Below are positions 51,744 through 58,495 of a stretch of 64,000 bases of DNA, piece by piece (within the stretch, counting starts at the first letter, position 1; every line of letters starts with the position of its first letter). A program made the position numbers and the translations under genes. This DNA comes from BOG-1184 sp049514575 (GTDB taxonomy: Bacteria; Fibrobacterota; Chitinivibrionia; Chitinivibrionales; Chitinispirillaceae). The DNA lies in assembly GCA_049514575.1 (NCBI GenBank), contig JBEKUX010000004.1, positions 1 to 64,000 of the forward strand, written 5' to 3'. The notes below the pieces were generated by a model that did not search any database, was not told the DNA's origin, and worked only from the letters and a program-made list of their open reading frames with translations.

Positions 51744-51857
51744 ATGAGGCAAATAATAAACAAGTACTTTCCCGTTTCTATTGTAACCGTGGTGGTCGTA
51801 CTGCTGCTTAACGTGGGGCTGGTTATTGCCCCCAAACGGAGGGAAACGGGTTTTTGA
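51744..51857 (+). CDS. ilv operon leader peptide (37 residues, Val/Leu/Ile-rich)
   Basis: The frame encodes 37 residues, 16 of them Ile, Val or Leu, including VTVVVVLLLNVGLVI at residues 14-28. Placed just before an attenuator and ilvB, this is the layout of the E. coli ilvB and ilvGMEDA leader peptides, where a shortage of charged tRNA stalls the ribosome on such codons. There is no Shine-Dalgarno and the predicted transcription start coincides with the ATG, so translation may be leaderless. The alternative, a small membrane protein, is less likely given the RNA arrangement. Confidence 0.8.
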   Translation: MRQIINKYFPVSIVTVVVVLLLNVGLVIAPKRRETGF

Positions 51858-51918
51858 CCTGAAAAGCAAAAACAGAAATTAAAGGCCCGTTTCCCGGTAA
51901 AGGAAACGGGCCTTTTTT
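51771..51918 (+). promoter_or_regulatory. Transcription attenuator of the ilv-leu operon
   Basis: Four complementary segments are visible: 1, CCCGTTTC (51771-51778); 2, GGGAAACGGG (51841-51850); 3, CCCGTTTCCC (51886-51895); 4, GGAAACGGGCC (51902-51912). 1:2 can form 8 bp, 2:3 can form 10 bp (antiterminator), and 3:4 forms the terminator. Segment 1 lies in leader codons 10-12, just before the Val/Leu run, and segment 2 overlaps the last leader codons. A ribosome stalled on Val/Leu would mask segment 1 and free 2 to pair with 3; a ribosome reaching the stop would mask 2 and allow termination. Confidence 0.85.
51881..51918 (+). terminator. Attenuator terminator hairpin
   Basis: AAAGGCCCGTTTCC (51881-51894), 7-base loop, GGAAACGGGCCTTT (51902-51915) and a continuing T-run to 51918. 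It is a 14-bp stem counting the A/T base, and is strong and intrinsic-type. Confidence 0.95.
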
Positions 51919-51945
51919 ATTGGTTACGGTATATCCCTTGATCCG

Positions 51946-52001
51946 CCTTTTACAGTCTTGAAACGTTATTTTTGACGTTCACTGTAAAAAGGTGGTATTT
52001 T
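51946..52001 (+). promoter_or_regulatory. ilvB: Second promoter-like site with dyad, downstream of the attenuator
   Basis: TTGACG (51972-51977), 18-bp spacer, TATTTT (51996-52001). The arms CCTTTTACAGT (51946-51956) and ACTGTAAAAAGG (51981-51992) form a dyad that overlaps the -35 and spacer. It could give attenuator-independent ilvB transcription under an operator, or be a second RNA hairpin. Confidence 0.45.
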
Positions 52002-52052
52002 AGATACGTTTTTTCCGCTCAGTCGCGACTAAGGTCGCGGATGGAGGTTCTT

Positions 52053-53801
52053 TTGAAAAAGACAGGCGCTCAAATACTGGTGGACGCATTGCAGAAGGAA
52101 AACGTGGAGGTCATTTTCGGCTTTCCGGGCGGCCAGGTCATTCCTATTTTCGACGCCTTATACGACGTGAAAAAACCGAAGGTCATACTGGTCCGGCACG
52201 AACAGGCCGCGGCGCACGCCGCTGACGGCTATGCGCGGGCCACCGGCAGGGTCGGCGTGTGCCTGGCCACGTCCGGTCCGGGCGCGACCAACCTCGTGAC
52301 CGGCATAGCGACCGCGTACATGGATTCCATACCCATGGTTGCCCTTACCGGTCAGGTGCCGACCAAGGTCCTCGGGAGCGACGCTTTTCAGGAGGCCGAT
52401 ATCGCCGGAATCTCCCGGTCAATCACCAAGCACAACTTCCTGGTGAAAACGGTCGAGGAATTTCCAGTGGCGCTCAAGCAGGCGTTTTATATAGCGCGGA
52501 CCGGGCGTCCCGGGCCGGTGCTCATCGATATCCCGGCCGACGTGTCGCGGGCGGTACTTGACAATTATGAATATCCGGAGTCGGTGTCGATCCGCTCCTA
52601 CAAGCCCAACATGGTGGGACATGTCATGCAGATCAAAAGGGCGGCGGAAGCGATCGCGCTATCCAAACGGCCGGTCATCTATGCGGGCGGCGGCATCATT
52701 CTTTCGGGCGCACACCGCGAGCTCCGCGCCCTGGCCGAAACGATCAACGCGCCGGTAACGCTCACGCTCATGGGGCTCGGCGGATTTCCCGGCGATCATC
52801 CGCTGTTCATCGGCATGCCGGGCATGCACGGTTCCAAAGCGGCCAATGCCGCGCTTAGTGAAACTGATCTGCTTGTCTCGATCGGCGTTCGGTTCGATGA
52901 CCGCGTCACGGGCAATGTGGACCATTTCGCACAGGAAGCCAAAGTCATCCACATGGACATCGACCCTTCGGCGATCGCAAAGATCATCAAGGTCGATATC
53001 CCGGTGGTGGGCGACGCGAAAATGATACTCGTCGAGCTCAACAAGATCGTCGCGGCGCGAAAACCCGACGAATGGAACAGCAGGATCGATGCGCTGAAAG
53101 CCGATGGCATTTTCACCTATAAGCCGTCGGAGTCGGATGCGGAGATCAAGCCGCAGATGGTCATTGAGACGCTGTACAAAATAACGAAGGGAAACGCCAT
53201 TGTCGCGACCGACGTCGGCCAGCACCAGATGTGGACCGCGCACTACTATAAATTCGTCGAGCCGCGGACGCTGCTCTCTTCCGGCGGCCTGGGCACCATG
53301 GGGTTCGGCCTGCCGGCCGCCATGGGAGCGGCCATGTCGAACCCGGGAAAGCCGGTCATCGACGTGGCGGGCGACGGCTCCATTCAGATGAACATACAGG
53401 AGCTGGCCACCATTTCGCTCAACCATATCCCGGTGAAGATCGTCATCATCAACAACGGCTGGCTCGGCATGGTACGGCAGTGGCAGGACCTTTTTTACGA
53501 CAAGCGACGGAGCTCCACCTGCCTCCGCCGCCAGTCCGGAAGCCGCCTCTGCGCCGACTGCACGCCCGGCGGGAAATGCGCCCTTGAAAGCGCCTATGTG
53601 CCCGACTTCATTGCTCTTGCGGAAAGCTATAAAATTCCGGGGTTCCGCGCCGTGCAAGTGTCCGAAGTGGAGTCGGTGCTGAAAAAAGGCCTGGCAGTCG
53701 ACGGGCCCGCGCTCATGGAGTTCATGGTGATCGAGGATGAAAACGTCTTTCCGATGGTTCCGGCCGGCAAACCGCTGAGCGCCATCATGCTGGAGGGCTG
53801 A
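52053..53801 (+). CDS. ilvB: Acetolactate synthase (acetohydroxyacid synthase) large subunit
   Basis: This ThDP enzyme condenses two pyruvates, or pyruvate plus 2-oxobutyrate, the first common step to Val/Leu and Ile. Motifs: FGFPGGQVIPIFDALYD, RHEQAAAHAADGYARATGR (catalytic Glu), GVRFDDRVTG, and the ThDP site GDGSIQMNIQEL with INNGWLGMVRQWQ. I favour the TTG at 52053: GGAGG lies 5 bases upstream and the resulting N-terminus MKKTGAQILVDAL is exactly that of the family; an in-frame ATG at 52041 is the alternative. About 20 residues with four Cys (codons between 53520 and 53579) are inserted after YDKR, an unusual feature. Confidence 0.96.
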   Translation: MKKTGAQILVDALQKENVEVIFGFPGGQVIPIFDALYDVKKPKVILVRHEQAAAHAADGYARATGRVGVCLATSGPGATNLVTGIATAYMDSIPMVALTGQVPTKVLGSDAFQEADIAGISRSITKHNFLVKTVEEFPVALKQAFYIARTGRPGPVLIDIPADVSRAVLDNYEYPESVSIRSYKPNMVGHVMQIKRAAEAIALSKRPVIYAGGGIILSGAHRELRALAETINAPVTLTLMGLGGFPGDHPLFIGMPGMHGSKAANAALSETDLLVSIGVRFDDRVTGNVDHFAQEAKVIHMDIDPSAIAKIIKVDIPVVGDAKMILVELNKIVAARKPDEWNSRIDALKADGIFTYKPSESDAEIKPQMVIETLYKITKGNAIVATDVGQHQMWTAHYYKFVEPRTLLSSGGLGTMGFGLPAAMGAAMSNPGKPVIDVAGDGSIQMNIQELATISLNHIPVKIVIINNGWLGMVRQWQDLFYDKRRSSTCLRRQSGSRLCADCTPGGKCALESAYVPDFIALAESYKIPGFRAVQVSEVESVLKKGLAVDGPALMEFMVIEDENVFPMVPAGKPLSAIMLEG

Positions 53802-54283
53802 TGAGTACGCATACCATTTCACTGCTGCTTGAAAACCGTCACGGTGCGCTCTCCCGCGTCGCCAACCTGTTTTCGAGCAGGGGGTATAACATATCGAGCC
53901 TTACCGTCGCCGAAACCGAGGACCCCACGGTCTCCCGCATGACAATCGTCGTGGCCGGTGAAGAGGACATCCTTGAGCAGATCGTCAAGCAGCTCAACAA
54001 GCTGATCGACGTGATCAAGGTGATCGATTTCATCGACCAGCCGATTTTCGAGCGCGAGCTGCTGCTCATCCGGGTGGACGCGTCACGGTCCAACCGCCGC
54101 GATATTCTTGACCTGTGCGACATTTTCGGCGCGCGGATCATGGGCGTTGTCCAGAAAGCGGTGACGATCGAGCTTACCGGCACCACCGCGAGCATCGACG
54201 ATTTCATCGCGGTGGTCAAGCCGTACGGCATCAAGGAGATCGTGCGGTCCGGCGCCGTGGCGATCGCGCAGGGGAAGAATTGA
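53801..54283 (+). CDS. ilvN: Acetolactate synthase small (regulatory) subunit
   Basis: The 160-residue product has the N-terminal ACT domain (ISLLLENRHGALSRVANLFS, SSRGYNISSLTVAETEDP) that binds valine for feedback inhibition, and the conserved C-terminal half (ELLLIRVDASRSNRRDILDL, GARIMGV, ELTGT, PYGIKEIVRSGAVAIAQG). Its ATG overlaps the ilvB stop (TGATG), so the two subunits are translationally coupled. Also named ilvH in some genomes. Confidence 0.95.
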   Translation: MSTHTISLLLENRHGALSRVANLFSSRGYNISSLTVAETEDPTVSRMTIVVAGEEDILEQIVKQLNKLIDVIKVIDFIDQPIFERELLLIRVDASRSNRRDILDLCDIFGARIMGVVQKAVTIELTGTTASIDDFIAVVKPYGIKEIVRSGAVAIAQGKN

Positions 54284-54293
54284 AAAGAAGTCG

Positions 54294-54425
54294 TGAGTTA
54301 TGAGTTTTGAGTAATAAGTGGGATGAAGGGCGTTCGTTACTCAAATGGAATTGCTTAAAAAGGTTTTCATTAATTATCAGGCAGTTTTAAAAAACTCATG
54401 ATTCACAACTCATAACTAAAAACTT
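54294..54425. repeat. AGTTATGAGT inverted-repeat element in the ilvN-ilvC spacer
   Basis: The left arm GTGAGTTATGAGTTTTGAGT and a right arm whose inverse reads TAGTTATGAGTTGTGAATCA enclose about 80 bp in the 177-bp spacer. Similar text (AAGTTATAAGTACTAAGTGA) is found in the middle of element A. Confidence 0.5.
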
Positions 54426-54460
54426 GTTTTCTATACCAACCTATTCATAAAGGAGCTTCT

Positions 54461-55561
54461 ATGGCACTGATCGATTTCGGCGGGGTAAAGGAAAACATCG
54501 TGACGCGCAAAGAATTTACACTCGAAAAAGCCCGGAAAGTGCTCAGAAAAGAGACCGTAGCGGTCATCGGCTACGGCGTCCAGGGTCCTGCCCAAGCGCT
54601 CAATATGAAAGACAACGGCGTGTGGGTCATCATCGGCCAGGCCAGAGAATTCAAAAAAGACTGGGACCGCGCGGTGCGTGACGGCTGGGTCCCCGGTAAA
54701 ACGCTTTTTCCCATTGAGGAAGCGGTCCGAAAAGGCACCATTATTCAGATGCTGGTGTCGGACGCGGCGCAGCGCACCATCTGGCCCGCGGTGAAGAAAA
54801 ACCTGAAGCCCGGCGACGCGCTCTATTTTTCGCACGGGTTCTCTATTGTTTATAAAGAGCAGACAAAGGTGATCCCGCCGAAAAACGTCGACGTGATCAT
54901 GGTCGCACCCAAAGGAAGCGGCACGTCGGTCCGCCGCAATTTTCTCTCGGGCGCAGGGATCAATTCGAGCTTTGCCGTGTTTCAGGACGCCACCGGCCGC
55001 GCCAAGGAACGCTGCCTGGCCCTCGGCATCGCGATCGGTTCGGGATATCTGTTCCCGACCACGTTTCAGAAGGAAGTATACAGCGACCTCACCGGCGAAC
55101 GCGGCGTACTCATGGGTGCCCTTGCCGGCATAATGCAGGCGCAGTATGACGTGTTCCGGAAAAACGGCCACAGCCCGTCCGAGGCGTTCAACGAAACGTC
55201 CGAGGAGCTTACCCAGAGCCTGATCAGGCTTGTTGACGAAAACGGAATGGACTGGATGTACTCGAACTGCTCGGTGACCGCGCAGCACGGCGCGCTCAAA
55301 TGGCGGCCGATTTTCCGGAAGGCGAACCTGCCGGTCTTCGAGAAGCTGTACAGGTCGGTCAAGGCCGGCCAGGAAACCCGCGAGGTGATCCGCGACTGCG
55401 GCGGCAGGGACTATCAGAAGTTTCTCGCAAAGAAACTGGGCGAAATCCATAATTCCGAAATGTGGCGGGCAGGCGCCGCTGTACGCTCGCTCCGTCCGAA
55501 AGAAAAGGCGAAGGTCCTTTCACGAAACGTCAAGGGAATCGGCGGCCGGGGGCAGAATTGA
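54461..55561 (+). CDS. ilvC: Ketol-acid reductoisomerase
   Basis: This enzyme isomerises and reduces acetolactate or acetohydroxybutyrate to the dihydroxy acid, with NAD(P)H and Mg2+. The 366 residues show the Rossmann motif VAVIGYGVQGPAQALNMKDN (about 33-52), SHGFSIVYKEQ, VAPKGSGTSVRRNF, and the metal-binding SDLTGERGVLMGALAGIMQA with NETSEELTQSLIRL. It resembles the longer variant common in Bacteroidota rather than the shortest class I form. AAAGGAG precedes the ATG. Confidence 0.95.
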   Translation: MALIDFGGVKENIVTRKEFTLEKARKVLRKETVAVIGYGVQGPAQALNMKDNGVWVIIGQAREFKKDWDRAVRDGWVPGKTLFPIEEAVRKGTIIQMLVSDAAQRTIWPAVKKNLKPGDALYFSHGFSIVYKEQTKVIPPKNVDVIMVAPKGSGTSVRRNFLSGAGINSSFAVFQDATGRAKERCLALGIAIGSGYLFPTTFQKEVYSDLTGERGVLMGALAGIMQAQYDVFRKNGHSPSEAFNETSEELTQSLIRLVDENGMDWMYSNCSVTAQHGALKWRPIFRKANLPVFEKLYRSVKAGQETREVIRDCGGRDYQKFLAKKLGEIHNSEMWRAGAAVRSLRPKEKAKVLSRNVKGIGGRGQN

Positions 55562-55653
55562 CCTCACCCTCTGTCTCCCGCTCCTAATAAGGAGAGGGAA
55601 AATCAAAAAATCTTTTCCCCTCCCTTTCTGGGGAGGGGATTAAGGGGAGAGGT
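55562..55653. repeat. CCCTCTCC-family palindrome in the ilvC-leuA spacer
   Basis: It begins CCTCACCCTCTG directly after the ilvC stop and ends GGGGAGAGGT, with inner hairpins CTCCTAATAAGGAG and CCCCTCC-CTTTCT-GGGGAGGGG. Same family as 2373-2441 and 57236-57344. Confidence 0.7.
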
Positions 55654-55689
55654 CTAAAAGGGAAGGCAAAATAGATAACGGTTTAAACT

Positions 55690-57228
55690 ATGAAACAGGA
55701 AAAAATCATAATATTCGACACCACGCTCCGCGACGGCGAGCAATCGCTATCGTCAAGCCTCTCGGTCAAACAGAAGCTCCGGATCGCACGCCAGCTTGCG
55801 CGGCTCAACGTGGACGTCATCGAGGCGGGATTTCCGATTTCCTCGCCCGGAGATTTCGAGTCGGTGGCCGCAGTGGCAAAGGAAATCCGCACGCCGGTCA
55901 TCTGCGGGCTTGCCCGCGCAGTCGACAAGGACATAACGGTCTGTGCAAAGGCTGTCAGGGCCGCTGCGCGGCCGAGGATCCACACGTTTGTCGGCACCTC
56001 TCCGATCCATCGCCAGGGTCAGCTCCGCAAGTCGAGGGCCGAAGTGCTGGACATGATCAGGCAGAGCGTAAAACTGGCGCGACGTCTCTGTCCTGACGTG
56101 GAATTTTCGCCCATGGATGCGGGCCGGACCGAAGAGGACTTCCTCTGTTCGGTGGTGGAGCTCGCCATCGGCTGCGGCGCCAGGACCATAAACATTCCGG
56201 ACACCGTGGGCTATACGACGCCCGAACAGTTTGCGGCGCTCATCGACCTGCTGTTCGACCGCGTCCCGAACATCGACAAGGCCGTCATCTCGGTGCACTG
56301 CCACAACGACCTCGGCATGGCAACCGCCAATTCGCTCACTGCGGCGGCTCACGGCGCGCGGCAGATCGAGTGCGCGGTGAACGGGCTCGGCGAACGTGCC
56401 GGAAACACGGCGCTCGAAGAGGTGGTCATGGCCATTAAGGTCCGTAAAGACCTTTTCGGCGCCGTGACCGGCGTCAACACGCATGAAATCATGCGGACGA
56501 GCAGGCTTGTCAGGGAGATCTGCAACATGCCGGTGCAGCCGAACAAGGCGATCGTCGGCGCGAACGCGTTTGCCCATTCATCGGGCATTCATCAGGACGG
56601 CGTGCTCAAGGCGAAGCAGACCTACGAGATCATGACGCCTGAGTCCATAGGGCTCAAGGAGAGCCGTATGAACCTCACGAGCCGTTCAGGCAGACATATG
56701 GTCAAGGCGCGGCTTCAGGCCATGGGGTACCGCGAGTCGGATTTCCGTCTTGACGAATTTTACCGCAGGTTTATCGCGCTTGCGGATAAAAAAGGCTCAG
56801 TATACGACGACGACCTGATCGCGCTCATGGAGTCCAAAGACGAAAAAGACATGGAAGACCGCTATACACTCGAATATCTCAACGTATCGAGCGGACGCGG
56901 CACCGTGCCTACGGCCACCGCGCGCATTGCGGTTGACGGAAAGGTCCGGCAGGAAGCGTCGACCGGCGACGGCGCCGTTGATGCTGCCACCAAGGCGATC
57001 GACCGTATCATCGGTCACAGCATTACTTTGGAAAATTATCACCTTGAAGCGGTCACCGGGGGGCGCGAAGCGCAGGGACGCGTGACCATGTCGGGCAGGT
57101 CGCCTGAAGGATTGTTCGTGGGTACCGGCACGTCGACCGATATCGTGGAGGCGTCTGCGCTTGCCTATATGGACATCATGAACAAGATCGCGCGGATGAG
57201 GAAGTTTAAAAGGAAGTTGCCGGAATAA
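55690..57228 (+). CDS. leuA: 2-isopropylmalate synthase
   Basis: It condenses 2-oxoisovalerate with acetyl-CoA, the first committed step to leucine. Motifs: IIFDTTLRDGEQSLSSSLSV at the N-terminus (metal Asp), SVHCHNDLGMATANSLTAA (metal His pair), NGLGERAGNTALEEVVMAI, and HSSGIHQDGVLK. A C-terminal LeuA dimer/regulatory domain (about 395-512) binds leucine in relatives. At 512 residues it is the standard bacterial length. Confidence 0.95.
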   Translation: MKQEKIIIFDTTLRDGEQSLSSSLSVKQKLRIARQLARLNVDVIEAGFPISSPGDFESVAAVAKEIRTPVICGLARAVDKDITVCAKAVRAAARPRIHTFVGTSPIHRQGQLRKSRAEVLDMIRQSVKLARRLCPDVEFSPMDAGRTEEDFLCSVVELAIGCGARTINIPDTVGYTTPEQFAALIDLLFDRVPNIDKAVISVHCHNDLGMATANSLTAAAHGARQIECAVNGLGERAGNTALEEVVMAIKVRKDLFGAVTGVNTHEIMRTSRLVREICNMPVQPNKAIVGANAFAHSSGIHQDGVLKAKQTYEIMTPESIGLKESRMNLTSRSGRHMVKARLQAMGYRESDFRLDEFYRRFIALADKKGSVYDDDLIALMESKDEKDMEDRYTLEYLNVSSGRGTVPTATARIAVDGKVRQEASTGDGAVDAATKAIDRIIGHSITLENYHLEAVTGGREAQGRVTMSGRSPEGLFVGTGTSTDIVEASALAYMDIMNKIARMRKFKRKLPE

Positions 57229-57235
57229 AATTGTT

Positions 57236-57344
57236 GACCTCTCTTCTCTGTCTCCTCTCCCCCAGAGAGGGAGAGGAGGGCGTTTTTTTGGAACGTTGCT
57301 TTCTTTCCCCTCGCTCTTCGGGAGAGGGGAAACGGGGAGAGGTC
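57236..57344. repeat. CCCTCTCC-family palindrome in the leuA-leuB spacer
   Basis: A 109-bp element with exact inverse ends GACCTCT and AGAGGTC. It contains two inner hairpins: CCTCTCCC-ccagag-AGGGAGAGG (57253 onward) and TTCCCCTC-gctcttc-GGGAGAGGGGAA. Confidence 0.75.
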
Positions 57345-57381
57345 AAAACGGAATGACAACACTTAACAAACAAGGAAGATT

Positions 57382-58446
57382 ATGAAATCGTACAACATCG
57401 CCCTCATGCCCGGTGACGGCACTGGGCCGGAGGTGATCCGTGAAGGCGTCAAAGTATTGAACGCTGTCGGCTCGAAGTATGGAATCAAATTGAACTTTGT
57501 AAATTATGACTTCGGCGGCGAACGGTACATGCGTACCGGCGAAACGCTCCCTGACAATGCGCTTGCCGAGCTTAAAAAGCACGACGCGATTTATCTGGGC
57601 GCCATCGGTCACCCTGATGTCAAGCCCGGCATACTCGAGCTCGGCATCCTCCTGAAACTCCGGTTCGCGCTCGACCAGTACATCAATTTACGGCCGGTCA
57701 AGCTCTATCCGAACGTCGAGACGCCATTGCGGGACAAGGGGCCGGAACACATCGACTTCGTGGTGATCAGGGAAAACACCGGCGACATTTACACGGGCAT
57801 GGGCGGCGCCACCATGGTGGGGACGCAGAACGAAATCGCAACGCAGATCATGCTCTATTCGCGGCCGATCGTGGAGCGGTGCGTCAGGTTCGCCTACGAC
57901 TATACGCGCAAGCGGAACAGGAAAAAGACCCTGACGCTCGTGCATAAATGCAACGTGCTGACGTACGTGGGCGACCTGTGGGTGCGCGTGCACAAGGAGG
58001 TCGGCGATGCCGATTACAAGGACATCAAACAGGACTACAACCATGTGGACGCGTGTACCATGTGGATGGTGAAAAGCCCGGAATTCTACGACGTGATCGT
58101 GACCGCGAACCTCTTCGGCGACATCATCACCGATCTGGGCGCCATGATCCAGGGCGGCATGGGCATCGCTGCAGGCGGCAACATCAATCCCGAAGGCGTG
58201 TCCATGTTCGAACCCATCGGAGGCAGCGCTCCGAAATATACGGGCAAGAACGTGATCAATCCCCTTGCGGCGATCTGTGCGGGCGGCATGATGCTCGAAA
58301 CGCTCGGCGAACCAAAAGCCGCGGCAGCGGTTGACACAGCCGTCCATGACGCGCTTGCGTCGGGAAAAATCAAGAGCCTCTCGGCCGGCCGCATGGGCAT
58401 GGGCACCACCCAGGTCGGCGACCTCGTGGCGTCGATGGTGAAATGA
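57382..58446 (+). CDS. leuB: 3-isopropylmalate dehydrogenase
   Basis: It oxidatively decarboxylates 3-isopropylmalate in leucine synthesis (NAD+, Mg2+); in citramalate users the same enzyme also acts on 3-methylmalate. The 354 residues carry MPGDGTGPEVIREGVKVL, NLRPVKLYPNVETPL, VVIRENTGDIYTGMG, HKCNVL, and the metal/NAD region FGDIITDLGAMIQGG with EPIGGSAPKYTGKNVINP. The text is of the NAD-dependent isopropylmalate/tartrate dehydrogenase subgroup, so substrate range is partly inferred from context. Confidence 0.93.
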   Translation: MKSYNIALMPGDGTGPEVIREGVKVLNAVGSKYGIKLNFVNYDFGGERYMRTGETLPDNALAELKKHDAIYLGAIGHPDVKPGILELGILLKLRFALDQYINLRPVKLYPNVETPLRDKGPEHIDFVVIRENTGDIYTGMGGATMVGTQNEIATQIMLYSRPIVERCVRFAYDYTRKRNRKKTLTLVHKCNVLTYVGDLWVRVHKEVGDADYKDIKQDYNHVDACTMWMVKSPEFYDVIVTANLFGDIITDLGAMIQGGMGIAAGGNINPEGVSMFEPIGGSAPKYTGKNVINPLAAICAGGMMLETLGEPKAAAAVDTAVHDALASGKIKSLSAGRMGMGTTQVGDLVASMVK

Positions 58447-58456
58447 TAACAATAAT

Positions 58457-58483
58457 GTAGGGGCGGGGTAACCCCGCCCCTAC
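58457..58483. repeat. GTAGGGGCG palindrome in the leuB-cimA spacer
   Basis: A perfect 27-bp palindrome (half-site GTAGGGGCGGGGT) in the 49-bp spacer; it takes up more than half of it. Confidence 0.9.
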
Positions 58484-58495
58484 GAAAAATTTTAT

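Noticed and set aside
51744..51857. Leader frame read as an ordinary small membrane protein
   Set aside because: The hydrophobic run could span a membrane, but the four-segment RNA complementarity and the position before ilvB explain the Val/Leu codons better.
51744..52040. T-box riboswitch upstream of ilvB
   Set aside because: No T-box sequence (AGGGTGGNACCGCG-like) or specifier loop is seen; the region is explained by a leader-peptide attenuator.
52659..53822. 387-residue minus-strand open frame opposite ilvB
   Set aside because: Shadow of ilvB; the composition (His/Arg/Asp-rich) is typical of reverse-strand frames of GC-rich genes.
54431..55450. 339-residue minus-strand open frame opposite ilvC
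   Set aside because: Shadow of ilvC, which is unequivocal on the plus strand.
3610..58483. GTAGAGACG/GTAGGGGCG palindromes as a possible CRISPR array
   Set aside because: Copies are dispersed over 55 kb and not regularly spaced, no cas genes are present, and symmetry is perfect, unlike CRISPR repeats.
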